From positions 1 through 43,465 of IMG/VR virus record IMGVR_UViG_3300045747_000093: a stretch of 43,465 nucleotides of DNA. One strand, 5' to 3'. Below, in pieces: positions 23,249-30,788 of the stretch (position 1 is the stretch's first letter; every line of letters begins with the position of its first letter). The notes below the pieces were generated by a model. It ran no database searches, was not told the DNA's origin, and saw only the letters and a list, made by a program, of their open reading frames with translations. This stretch comes from a virus. A program made the translations under genes and the position numbers.

Positions 23249-23911
23249 ATGACATACGATGAAATTGTAAACATTTCACTATCCTATGCTGATAGAACCG
23301 ATACGGCTGTTACCAGTCGCATAGATTTATTCATGCGGATGGTGGAATCAAGGATTAACCGCTTGCTAGTCATCGAAGATATGTCAGTTCGGTATGTGTT
23401 TCCTGAGCCTAATCCGGCCAATGGACGCTACGATTTACCCGTGGATTTCTCTGCCATTCAGGACATTGCCATCGTGGGCTTGGTTGATACTACAGACCGT
23501 AAAACACTGGCGTTGATTAACCCCGAACAGATGAACACAGCGACCAGTAACGTCAATATTGACAGCAGCCTGAAACATTTTTATCAAATACTCGGTAGCC
23601 AGTTGATTATTCAGCCGCCTGTTGTTGATGGCACTAGTGCGCTTGAGATTGTTTATTATGGCAACATCATTCCTTTAGGGGGCGCGGTGGTAAATGGTGA
23701 AGTCGCGACCGTTGTTGATAGCAACTGGATTTCAACTAACCATCCCGATTTATACATCAACGGCATACTGACCGAGATTAACGCCTTTGTTAAAGATGCG
23801 GAAACATCAGCCCTGTGGGATGGTAGATTTAGGCAAGTTATCGGTGAACTGACCGAAGCAGATAATGTGCTGGTGTATTCCGGGACGCCTTTAATGACTA
23901 GAATAGGATAA
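23249..23911 (+). CDS. Head-tail adaptor protein (SU10/P22 gp4-like)
   Basis: 220 residues. MTYDEIVNISLSYADRTDTA followed by FMRMVESRINRLL is the start of the phage adaptor family that attaches below the portal. YDLPVDFSAIQDIAI and LEIVYYGNIIPLG are further conserved spots. The protein seals the packaged head and connects the tail. It is followed by the collar-domain protein and tail hub. It lies downstream of the exported genes, which therefore interrupt what is usually a continuous head-tail set. Confidence 0.8.
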   Translation: MTYDEIVNISLSYADRTDTAVTSRIDLFMRMVESRINRLLVIEDMSVRYVFPEPNPANGRYDLPVDFSAIQDIAIVGLVDTTDRKTLALINPEQMNTATSNVNIDSSLKHFYQILGSQLIIQPPVVDGTSALEIVYYGNIIPLGGAVVNGEVATVVDSNWISTNHPDLYINGILTEINAFVKDAETSALWDGRFRQVIGELTEADNVLVYSGTPLMTRIG

Positions 23912-23915
23912 GACA

Positions 23916-24578
23916 GTGAGTAAAGAAACAACCACTACAATAGCTGGCTTAGTAGCCGCAAACCCAACTGCTGGTGACCCATTCAGTGAGGGTGACGATC
24001 ATTTGAGGACGATTAAAACGGTTTTAAAAACCATCTTCCCTGGCTCTGGTGGCGGTGGCTTTAGCACACCCCTTACCGCATCAGAAGCAGAGCTTAATTA
24101 TGTAAATGGCGTCACCTCGCCAATTCAAACGCAGCTTAATACCTTGACAGCCGGAGTTACTGCGTTAGTCCCACGCGGCGTAATTTGTCTGTGGGTGGGT
24201 ACGGTTGCAAATATCCCCGATGGTTGGGTTTTATGCGATGGTGATAATGGTACCGTAGATTTATCAGGTCGGTTTGTCTTAGGTTATGGCGGGGCTTATA
24301 CGTCGATGTACGCGGCGGGCGGTTATACCGATGGGCAGATTTTAACCCATACGCACGTAGCTACGGCGGCAGCTCATGCCCACACCTACGCAGAAGTTGT
24401 CAGTGCTGTGGGCGCTGGGGTTATAGCACATCAAACGAATGGAGATTACGCTATTGTTAGCGCATCAACTGGCAACACCACGGTAACGGTAACTAACGCG
24501 GCACCATCGGGTGCTGTTGCTGTGACGGGACGAAACATGCCTCCGTACTTTGTCTTAGCGTACATCATGAAGTCATAA
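23916..24578 (+). CDS. Tail-collar domain fibre protein
   Basis: 220 residues from a GTG start. The N-terminus is a short attachment domain (DPFSEGDDHLRTIKTVLKTI). After a helical repeat (TASEAELNYVNGVTSPIQTQ), a tail-collar domain begins with VPRGVICLWVGTVANIPDGW and VLCDGDNGTVDLSGRFVLGY and ends with NMPPYFVLAYIMKS. These motifs define receptor-binding or collar proteins of many tailed phages. It is short for a fibre, so it probably forms a trimeric tip or base. Histidines in THTHVATAAAHAHTYA may bind metal along the trimer axis. Confidence 0.78.
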   Translation: MSKETTTTIAGLVAANPTAGDPFSEGDDHLRTIKTVLKTIFPGSGGGGFSTPLTASEAELNYVNGVTSPIQTQLNTLTAGVTALVPRGVICLWVGTVANIPDGWVLCDGDNGTVDLSGRFVLGYGGAYTSMYAAGGYTDGQILTHTHVATAAAHAHTYAEVVSAVGAGVIAHQTNGDYAIVSASTGNTTVTVTNAAPSGAVAVTGRNMPPYFVLAYIMKS

Positions 24579-24582
24579 GACC

Positions 24583-26226
24583 ATGCAGCCGTTACTCAAC
24601 TTAAAACTGACCGGCAATTACGGGGTTAATTATGACCTGGAGCCCTGTGACCTGGACTTAAACACCCTGACCAGTGGTAAGAATTTCTTACTTCGCAATG
24701 GTAAGGTGCAGTCGTTTTATGGTTCGACCTTTGTCACCGCTGATGTGGTGTCTCATAACCTTGCCCAGATTATGTTCGCGTCATCACCGCCAAATAACTT
24801 TTATCTATGCATGGGAAACAAGGCTGTTTGGGTGTTTGATGGCTCTGTGTGGGCGTCGATAGGCTCTGGTGGTTATTCATTGATGACTGCTGATGATGAA
24901 TACTTTTGGACGTATTGCAGCATGGGCTTAATCCCGGTGATTAATAACCCCCAAGGCTATCCACAATACTGGAGTCCACAGTCCACCAGTCAGGTAGTCA
25001 CCAATTTACCTTATAGTTCTACACAAACCTGGACAGCAAAAGGTTTCCGTTGTGATGTGATTCGTTCTCATAAGAACTTTTTGTTTGCTCTTGGTATGTA
25101 CGAAGGTGGGACGCATTATCCTAATAACTATCGTTGGTCAACCGCTGCGGATAATAATGGCATCCCCTACACATGGGAACCGACAGACCTTTCCGGCATA
25201 GCGGGACAAGCATCAATATTAGGTGATAATGGCCCGATTGTTGACGGGTTATCATTAAGAGACTCATTCTGCATCTATACAACCGATGGCATTACTATTC
25301 TTGAGCCATCTGGTGATAGCTATATCTGGCGGGCACGGTCGTTATCCAACACAGTGGGTTTGCTGACTACAAATTGCATTGCCAGTATTAACGGGGTGCA
25401 TATCTTCCTGTCACGCGGCGATATACTGTTGAATGACGGTAATTCACTTCGGAGTGTGGTTGATAAAAAAGTAAGAACTCGACTGAAGGGTTTGGCAAAC
25501 AGTACCTATTTCCACAGAAGTTATTGTGTCTGTGATGAACGAACCAAGGAAGTCTGGTTCTGCATACCCACAGAAGCCAACGCCTATCCGAATTTTTGCA
25601 TCATCTATAATGTTATTGATGACACCATTTCCATACGTTACATCGACAGGCCAATAACAGCTATGGCTTACGGGTTGCCAGCTATTGGCCCAACGTCATG
25701 GAGTGGGTTGATTGACCTTTATACGACTTGGAGTACTGTGACTTATACCTGGGCGAAGATGCCTGGCCAATGGGGCACGGGTATTGAATCTAAAGAGACG
25801 TGGGCGACCAAGAAAGGTAACTGGAACACGGATAATTCAAGTCCTTTTAGTTATCAAGTGATTGGTATTGAACCCGCTGGAAGCGGTATTTACGACCTGG
25901 CGACCAATGACGGCACATCAGGCGATAGCGTAGTTCTGGAAAGAACCGGCGCAGTGTTTGGCGACCAGCGAGCGGTGACGAGTATCGTACGGGCTTACCC
26001 GCACATGCAAGGCACCTCGCCGGTTAATATCCAGTTGGGTTCTCAAGAGTTTGTGGGCGGTGGCGTTGAGTGGTCTGAGCCGGTTTCATTTACGCCTAAC
26101 CTGGACAGGAAGGTTGATATACGGACAACCGGCATGTTGCATGGCTGGCGGCTTGAGTCTACTGATGAGATAGATTTTTCCTTCTTTGGTATGGACATTG
26201 AATATACAAATAACGGAGTGCGGTGA
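24583..26226 (+). CDS. Tail hub / DNA stabilisation protein (P22 gp10-like)
   Basis: 547 residues, beta-propeller-like. The opening DLNTLTSGKNFLLRNGKVQS and repeated blades such as DDEYFWTYCSMGLIPVIN and SLRDSFCIYTTDGITILEPS match the hub/stabilisation family that closes the portal channel in short-tailed phages. VHIFLSRGDILLNDGNSLRS is another typical blade. The protein plugs the tail and carries fibres. Its place after adaptor and collar protein is as expected. Confidence 0.78.
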   Translation: MQPLLNLKLTGNYGVNYDLEPCDLDLNTLTSGKNFLLRNGKVQSFYGSTFVTADVVSHNLAQIMFASSPPNNFYLCMGNKAVWVFDGSVWASIGSGGYSLMTADDEYFWTYCSMGLIPVINNPQGYPQYWSPQSTSQVVTNLPYSSTQTWTAKGFRCDVIRSHKNFLFALGMYEGGTHYPNNYRWSTAADNNGIPYTWEPTDLSGIAGQASILGDNGPIVDGLSLRDSFCIYTTDGITILEPSGDSYIWRARSLSNTVGLLTTNCIASINGVHIFLSRGDILLNDGNSLRSVVDKKVRTRLKGLANSTYFHRSYCVCDERTKEVWFCIPTEANAYPNFCIIYNVIDDTISIRYIDRPITAMAYGLPAIGPTSWSGLIDLYTTWSTVTYTWAKMPGQWGTGIESKETWATKKGNWNTDNSSPFSYQVIGIEPAGSGIYDLATNDGTSGDSVVLERTGAVFGDQRAVTSIVRAYPHMQGTSPVNIQLGSQEFVGGGVEWSEPVSFTPNLDRKVDIRTTGMLHGWRLESTDEIDFSFFGMDIEYTNNGVR

Positions 26227-26234
26227 GGTAAATT

Positions 26235-26792
26235 ATGGAACAACCACCAGAAGGTACCCCAGACCGACTTTCAGAGTATCTGACTAGGCACTTGAATAGC
26301 CTGATTCTGTCGGTTAATTCGCTAAAAGATACCGTTAGAATCTGGAAAACGTCTGGTTTTACGGGCAGTTTTATAGGCAATTTACAGGGCAATGTAACCG
26401 GGAATGTAACAGGTAATACGTTTAAGTTTCCAGCCACTCAGGTTGCCAGCACTGATGTTAATACCCTGGATGATTATGAAGAAGGCACGTGGGCGCCCAC
26501 GCTGACAAATTTTACTTTTGTGGGGGCTAATACCTCTACATATACTTATGTGAAGGTTGGCAAGTTAGTCACCGTGGTTGTTCAGTTAGTTGGCGCAACG
26601 TCTGTGGCATCAGCCGCGTTTGGACTGATACCATTACCCTTTGCAGGACACGGAGGCAGTGTTTTGGTGAGTACGCCCTATTCCGCAAGTTTTTATGGTG
26701 CAACTATACTAAGTAACAACATTCGTATTCAACCCGCATTACCGGCGCTTGATGCGTATTTTATAACCGCTTCTTATATCGCATCATCATGA
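26235..26792 (+). CDS. Tail-fibre-like protein
   Basis: 185 residues. The N-terminal half is helical (LSEYLTRHLNSLILSVNSLK) then glycine/asparagine repeats (GNLQGNVTGNVTGNTFKFPA), then TQVASTDVNTLDDYEEGTWA, a sequence widespread at the start of phage fibre tip domains, followed by YTYVKVGKLVTVVVQLVGAT. It is probably a trimeric fibre tip or knob. GAGGT lies upstream of the ATG. Its stop overlaps the GNAT gene. Confidence 0.72.
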   Translation: MEQPPEGTPDRLSEYLTRHLNSLILSVNSLKDTVRIWKTSGFTGSFIGNLQGNVTGNVTGNTFKFPATQVASTDVNTLDDYEEGTWAPTLTNFTFVGANTSTYTYVKVGKLVTVVVQLVGATSVASAAFGLIPLPFAGHGGSVLVSTPYSASFYGATILSNNIRIQPALPALDAYFITASYIASS

Positions 26793-27223
26793 GTAAATAC
26801 AGATTTGAAGTACTACATCCCTATACCATTATCTCAAAGTGGGAAGAACTGCTTCCTCATATTGAGCGGATAGTTAAAAAGAACAACGAGGAATTTACAA
26901 CCGAGTCTATCAAAGGACGTGCAGTTTCTGGTAATGGACTAATGATTGCTATTTATGATGGAGATAGCATTGTTGCAGTTGCTACTGTAGAGGTGGTCGT
27001 CTATGACAGTGGTTTAAGGTCACTACTTATCCCCGTATTGGTTGGTGCAGAAGTGGTTGGATGGGGTGAAGAACTTTTGGGACTATGTAAAGATATTGCT
27101 GTGCAGCTTAGTTGTACAGAATTACGAGCAATGTCTATCCGCAATGGTTGGATGAAGTTATTAAAAGATTTTGGCTGGCAAGAAAAACACGCAGTGATCG
27201 TTATGTCACTGGAGGATAAATGA
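26789..27223 (+). CDS. GNAT-like acetyltransferase
   Basis: 144 residues. The order of elements fits the GNAT fold: GLMIAIYDGDSIVAVATVEV (central strands), LLIPVLVGAEVVGWGEELLG (replacing the acetyl-CoA loop region), then LSCTELRAMSIRNGWMKLLK and FGWQEKHAVIVMSLED, the typical helix-strand ending. Similar proteins are encoded next to podovirus tail genes, perhaps modifying virion or host proteins. The classic Q/RxxGxG/A loop is not clear. Low-G+C composition resumes here. Confidence 0.65.
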   Translation: MSKYRFEVLHPYTIISKWEELLPHIERIVKKNNEEFTTESIKGRAVSGNGLMIAIYDGDSIVAVATVEVVVYDSGLRSLLIPVLVGAEVVGWGEELLGLCKDIAVQLSCTELRAMSIRNGWMKLLKDFGWQEKHAVIVMSLEDK

Positions 27224-27750
27224 AAGAACGTAAATTAACGCATAAGCAACTACTTGAAGTGGTGCACTATATTCCATCCAATGGGCTATTTATACGCATA
27301 CAATCTTCAACTAGGCATAGAGCTGGTGAAGTAATGGGTACATTACGTAATGGCTATATATGCATAGGAGTAGGTGGAAAACAATATTACGCTCATAGGT
27401 TAGCTATTTTCTATATGACTGGTATGTGGCCAAAAGAAGGGGTTGATCATATTAACCATATAAAAACTGATAATACATGGGCCAATTTACGTGAAGCTAC
27501 TGGATATGACAACGCTCAAAATATTACATTAAGTAGCAGAAATACGTCAGGTTTTAATGGCGTTACATTCTGCAAAGAACGTAATAAATGGCAAGCGCAG
27601 ATAAAAGCTAATGGAAAATCCATGATATTAGGCCAATTCCATAATATTGCAGATGCTATTAAGTGTAGAAAGCAAGCAAATATTAAGTATGGGTTTCATG
27701 AAAATCATGGGTATCTAGTAGAAACAATGAAAATTGATGGAGAAGGGTAA
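27220..27750 (+). CDS. HNH homing endonuclease with AP2-type DNA-binding domain
   Basis: 176 residues. Residues ~55-100 carry the HNH_3 nuclease: YAHRLAIFYMTG then GVDHINHIKTDN (D76, H77, N79), NLREATGYDNAQN. Residues ~108-160 are an AP2-like DNA-binding domain (SGFNGVTFCKERNKWQAQIK, then GQFHNIADAI). Free-standing enzymes of this kind spread by cutting unoccupied sites. It overlaps the upstream gene by 4 bases and the next by one, so it is now tightly fitted into the late operon. Confidence 0.88.
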   Translation: MKERKLTHKQLLEVVHYIPSNGLFIRIQSSTRHRAGEVMGTLRNGYICIGVGGKQYYAHRLAIFYMTGMWPKEGVDHINHIKTDNTWANLREATGYDNAQNITLSSRNTSGFNGVTFCKERNKWQAQIKANGKSMILGQFHNIADAIKCRKQANIKYGFHENHGYLVETMKIDGEG

Positions 27751-28637
27751 TGGGCGGTTCAAGCGGTAGCGGTCAACAGTGGCAAGGTGGTACAAGCCAG
27801 TCACAAAACTCTAACAGCGGTGGCAGTCAGTTTGGCCAGAACGTATCAAACCAGCCGTGGTTAGAGAATTTATATAATCAAGCACAGACACAATTTGGTA
27901 ATCAAATGGGCATTACGGGCGGCTTGATGCCTAATGCTGTCAACTTTCAGAACCAGCAAGCCCAAGGCGCAGCTAATGCCAATGCCGGTATGCAGCAGGG
28001 CGGCGTCTATGGTGGTTTAGGCATAGGCAATCAACTGATGGATTCGTTGAAACAGTCGCAAAATACCCCCTCAAACATGCAGCAAGTTAATAGCATGATT
28101 ATGGGCGGTAACGGCAATACATCGCTGGATGCACTAAAGGGAAGTTTAGAAGCAAACGCAGCTCGTTCAAACCAACTCAACTCGGCAACTAATTCCGCAC
28201 AAGCTGCCGCAAGTGGCATGTCTGGAGGTAGCCGCCAGGGTGTGATGGACGCATTAAATCAAGATAATACTAACCGTAACCTTCAGAATACTGAAGCACA
28301 ACTCGGTTATGATAGCTTTAACAGTGACTTACAGCGGAAATTGGATATTGCTGGCGCTGCCGATACCAACACCTTCAATCGTCAGAATTTAATGTCAGGT
28401 ATGTTAGGGCAGCAACAGAACACTGTTAACCAAGGCATTGGTAACACTACTGGCATACAACAACTTGGCATGGGACAGTTTAATGCGGCCAACCAACCAT
28501 GGCAGCAGATGCAAGGTTACCAACAGTCTATTGGTGGACCTAATGTATTGAACTCTGGTAACAGTTGGAACCAAGGACAAGGTTCTCAAAGCGGGTCTGG
28601 TTGGGGTTACGGCCAAAACTCTGGTGGTGGTAAATAG
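27750..28637 (+). CDS. Gln/Asn/Gly-rich virion (ejection-type) protein
   Basis: 295 residues, extremely rich in Gln, Asn, Gly and Ser. It begins GGSSGSGQQWQGGTSQSQNS and ends with SGNSWNQGQGSQSGSGWGYG. The middle has helical stretches (SLDALKGSLEANAARSNQLN, then GSRQGVMDALNQDNTNRNLQ). This layout is that of low-complexity proteins found before ejection proteins in BPP-1-like podoviruses, thought to be in the tail or internal virion. No enzymatic motif is seen. Confidence 0.66.
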   Translation: MGGSSGSGQQWQGGTSQSQNSNSGGSQFGQNVSNQPWLENLYNQAQTQFGNQMGITGGLMPNAVNFQNQQAQGAANANAGMQQGGVYGGLGIGNQLMDSLKQSQNTPSNMQQVNSMIMGGNGNTSLDALKGSLEANAARSNQLNSATNSAQAAASGMSGGSRQGVMDALNQDNTNRNLQNTEAQLGYDSFNSDLQRKLDIAGAADTNTFNRQNLMSGMLGQQQNTVNQGIGNTTGIQQLGMGQFNAANQPWQQMQGYQQSIGGPNVLNSGNSWNQGQGSQSGSGWGYGQNSGGGK

Positions 28638-28639
28638 TT

Positions 28640-29056
28640 GTGGAAGCTAACCTTATTAAATATGGCAATGTAATTCAACTTGAGAATTACATTAAAGAGC
28701 ACTTAGAGACTGTAGAGCTTGATGTAACGCACCATCAGATTCCTGGTGTGTATGTTAGAGCAATCTACATACCAAAGGATTTTGTTCTTACCAGTAAGAT
28801 ACACAAGCATGAGTGCATCAACATAATGGCTAAGGGATTGTTGGTAGTATCTGAGGGGGATGGTACATTTAAAAGACTATATCCTGGTGATATATTTGTA
28901 AGCCCTGCTGGAACTAAAAGAGCTGGCTATGCCGTTGAAGATACCGTTTATGTCACCGCCCACCACACATTTGAAACAGACATTGAGACTATTGAAGACT
29001 ATTTGGCCTGCGATAGCATTGAAGATTATACTAGGTATTTGGAGAATTTATCATGA
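28640..29056 (+). CDS. Cupin-like protein
   Basis: 138 residues, starting at a GTG. The core TSKIHKHECINIMAKGLLVV then GDGTFKRLYPGDIFVSPAGT and YVTAHHTFETDIETIEDYLA is a single-domain cupin barrel: His residues in HKHE and a later HH in TAHHT are candidate metal ligands. Similar proteins are found among tail/ejection genes of podoviruses. An enzymatic or purely structural role is unknown. It overlaps the following gene by 4 bases. Confidence 0.68.
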   Translation: MEANLIKYGNVIQLENYIKEHLETVELDVTHHQIPGVYVRAIYIPKDFVLTSKIHKHECINIMAKGLLVVSEGDGTFKRLYPGDIFVSPAGTKRAGYAVEDTVYVTAHHTFETDIETIEDYLACDSIEDYTRYLENLS

Positions 29057-29508
29057 CAATCGCAGCAGCCGCCGCTTCATTAGGAACTACAATGGGCCTC
29101 TCAGCTGGAGCCGCTGGAGCTATGGGTACTATGGCATCTGGGGCATTAGGCGCAGCAGGAACAGCTGGTATTTCAAGACTGATTGGTGGTGGGGGTGGTA
29201 GCCAGCAGGGTGTTGGTGGTAGTATGCTGCAAGGTATGCAGGACTACGTTAAGAATATTGATATGTCTAGGCCAGAGCCACCAAAAGAAGATATACAACC
29301 CAACTTCGCCCGTAACCCCATTCCAGCGCCTAATGACCAGGGTAATCAATCCCCAACACAACAGTTCAGCCCAATGCCTGGAGCAAACTTTAGTCCTGTG
29401 GCTCAAAGTCCTTCACAAGGATTTGGACAAATGCCACAGTTTGGCCAAGACTCAGGTGGGCAGATTTTAGGCATACAAGATTTTATACGGTCACTAACTA
29501 GGGGCTAA
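29053..29508 (+). CDS. Ala/Gly-rich ejection-type protein
   Basis: 151 residues. The first ~55 are Ala/Gly/Met-rich with glycine-zipper spacing (TMGLSAGAAGAMGTMASGAL), able to form membrane-inserting helices. The rest is Pro/Gln-rich and flexible (SPTQQFSPMPGANFSPVAQS). Such proteins are often DNA-ejection factors that line a channel through the envelope. Its neighbours (low-complexity virion proteins and the lysozyme-domain protein) support this. Confidence 0.66.
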   Translation: MTIAAAAASLGTTMGLSAGAAGAMGTMASGALGAAGTAGISRLIGGGGGSQQGVGGSMLQGMQDYVKNIDMSRPEPPKEDIQPNFARNPIPAPNDQGNQSPTQQFSPMPGANFSPVAQSPSQGFGQMPQFGQDSGGQILGIQDFIRSLTRG

Positions 29509-29510
29509 TC

Positions 29511-30788
29511 ATGGCACAAGATAACACAGCTGGCTTAGGCACTATGCTGGCATTTTTACAACAAGGTTCTCAGTCTGGCAGTGCCGCAATGCCTGCTATG
29601 CCGGATTACTCCCAAATTAACATGCCACAAATGCCACAATACCAATCACACAGTGGTGGTAGCATAGGTGGCCTACTTAAGGGCATTGTTGGTAATACAA
29701 CAAGTAGTTTACTAAGTGATTACCTTGGCTCTAAATTGCAGAAGCATATAGACAAAGGTACAGCTGAAGATACCCGTGAAGCATATGCTCCAGTACTTAA
29801 AAATATGCGCGATAATGCTACTAATGATTCAGATAAGCAATTTTATGGCAACCAATTAGAAGCGTTAAATACTGGCAATCCAACCATAGTTGGCAATACT
29901 ATGGAATCTATTAACAAACGTATACTTGAAGCTTCTAAGTTAACTAATGAGCAGCGTAACTGGGCCGATCCACAGCAACAACAACGTATGATCGCAGAAG
30001 ATGCCCATAAGAACCAGCCAACATTACGTACAATGGGTGTGCCTGGTAGAGAAGGTTACAAGGTTAATTTCTACCTTGATGGTAATGGCCAACCGGTACC
30101 AGTTGGTGAACCATTTAAAGAGGGCGGTGTTAATGTAAATGTTGGTGCACCAAAATCTTGGATTATGCCAACTGATGCCGAGAAGATGGTTAACCAACAA
30201 GGGCAGCACCCACCAGTTGGTACCGAATGGGGCTCACCAGAAGCTAAAGGTTACAGCGTAGCTACAGCTAAGAATCAGGATGATATAAAACAAAGTGGTA
30301 TAACAACTAACTTTACTAATGAACTTAATAACTTATTATTTAAACCAAAAACTGGATTATATGCTAATTACGGCTCTGAAACAGCTGAGAATAAAGTTCA
30401 ACAAACTGTTATACAGAACTGGCAAAAGTATGCTCAAACTGATCCTAGGTACAAGCAAGCAGATGACTACATACAATCTAATTTAGCACCAATGATACGC
30501 TCTCTTGGCACAGTTGGTAACTTATCTGATGCTGACTTAGAAAGAGCTAGTGGCTTATTGCCAGTTATTACAGGTGTTAATATAGATACACCAACTGTAG
30601 CTCGTGGTAAGATGGAGAGATTTAATAAAGTAATTGCAGCAGCTAATCAAGTTAATCCTGTAACTGGTAAGATAAATGGCATAACACCAGAAATATTGAA
30701 TGGCGCTATTGGTGAACCTAAACCACAAGGTTGGACTGACCAAGATGAGCAAGACTACCAGGCTTTACTTAAATCGAGGCAACAATAA
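29511..30788 (+). CDS. Internal virion / ejection protein candidate
   Basis: 425 residues. The first ~75 are Gln/Met/Ser-rich with a short hydrophobic glycine patch (GGSIGGLLKGIVGNTTSSLL), as in ejection proteins. The remainder is helical and polar (DDIKQSGITTNFTNELNNLL, then MIRSLGTVGNLSDADLERAS). No catalytic motif is visible. It ends one base into the start of the lysozyme-domain gene (TAATG), so the two are co-translated and likely work together during DNA entry. Confidence 0.66.
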   Translation: MAQDNTAGLGTMLAFLQQGSQSGSAAMPAMPDYSQINMPQMPQYQSHSGGSIGGLLKGIVGNTTSSLLSDYLGSKLQKHIDKGTAEDTREAYAPVLKNMRDNATNDSDKQFYGNQLEALNTGNPTIVGNTMESINKRILEASKLTNEQRNWADPQQQQRMIAEDAHKNQPTLRTMGVPGREGYKVNFYLDGNGQPVPVGEPFKEGGVNVNVGAPKSWIMPTDAEKMVNQQGQHPPVGTEWGSPEAKGYSVATAKNQDDIKQSGITTNFTNELNNLLFKPKTGLYANYGSETAENKVQQTVIQNWQKYAQTDPRYKQADDYIQSNLAPMIRSLGTVGNLSDADLERASGLLPVITGVNIDTPTVARGKMERFNKVIAAANQVNPVTGKINGITPEILNGAIGEPKPQGWTDQDEQDYQALLKSRQQ

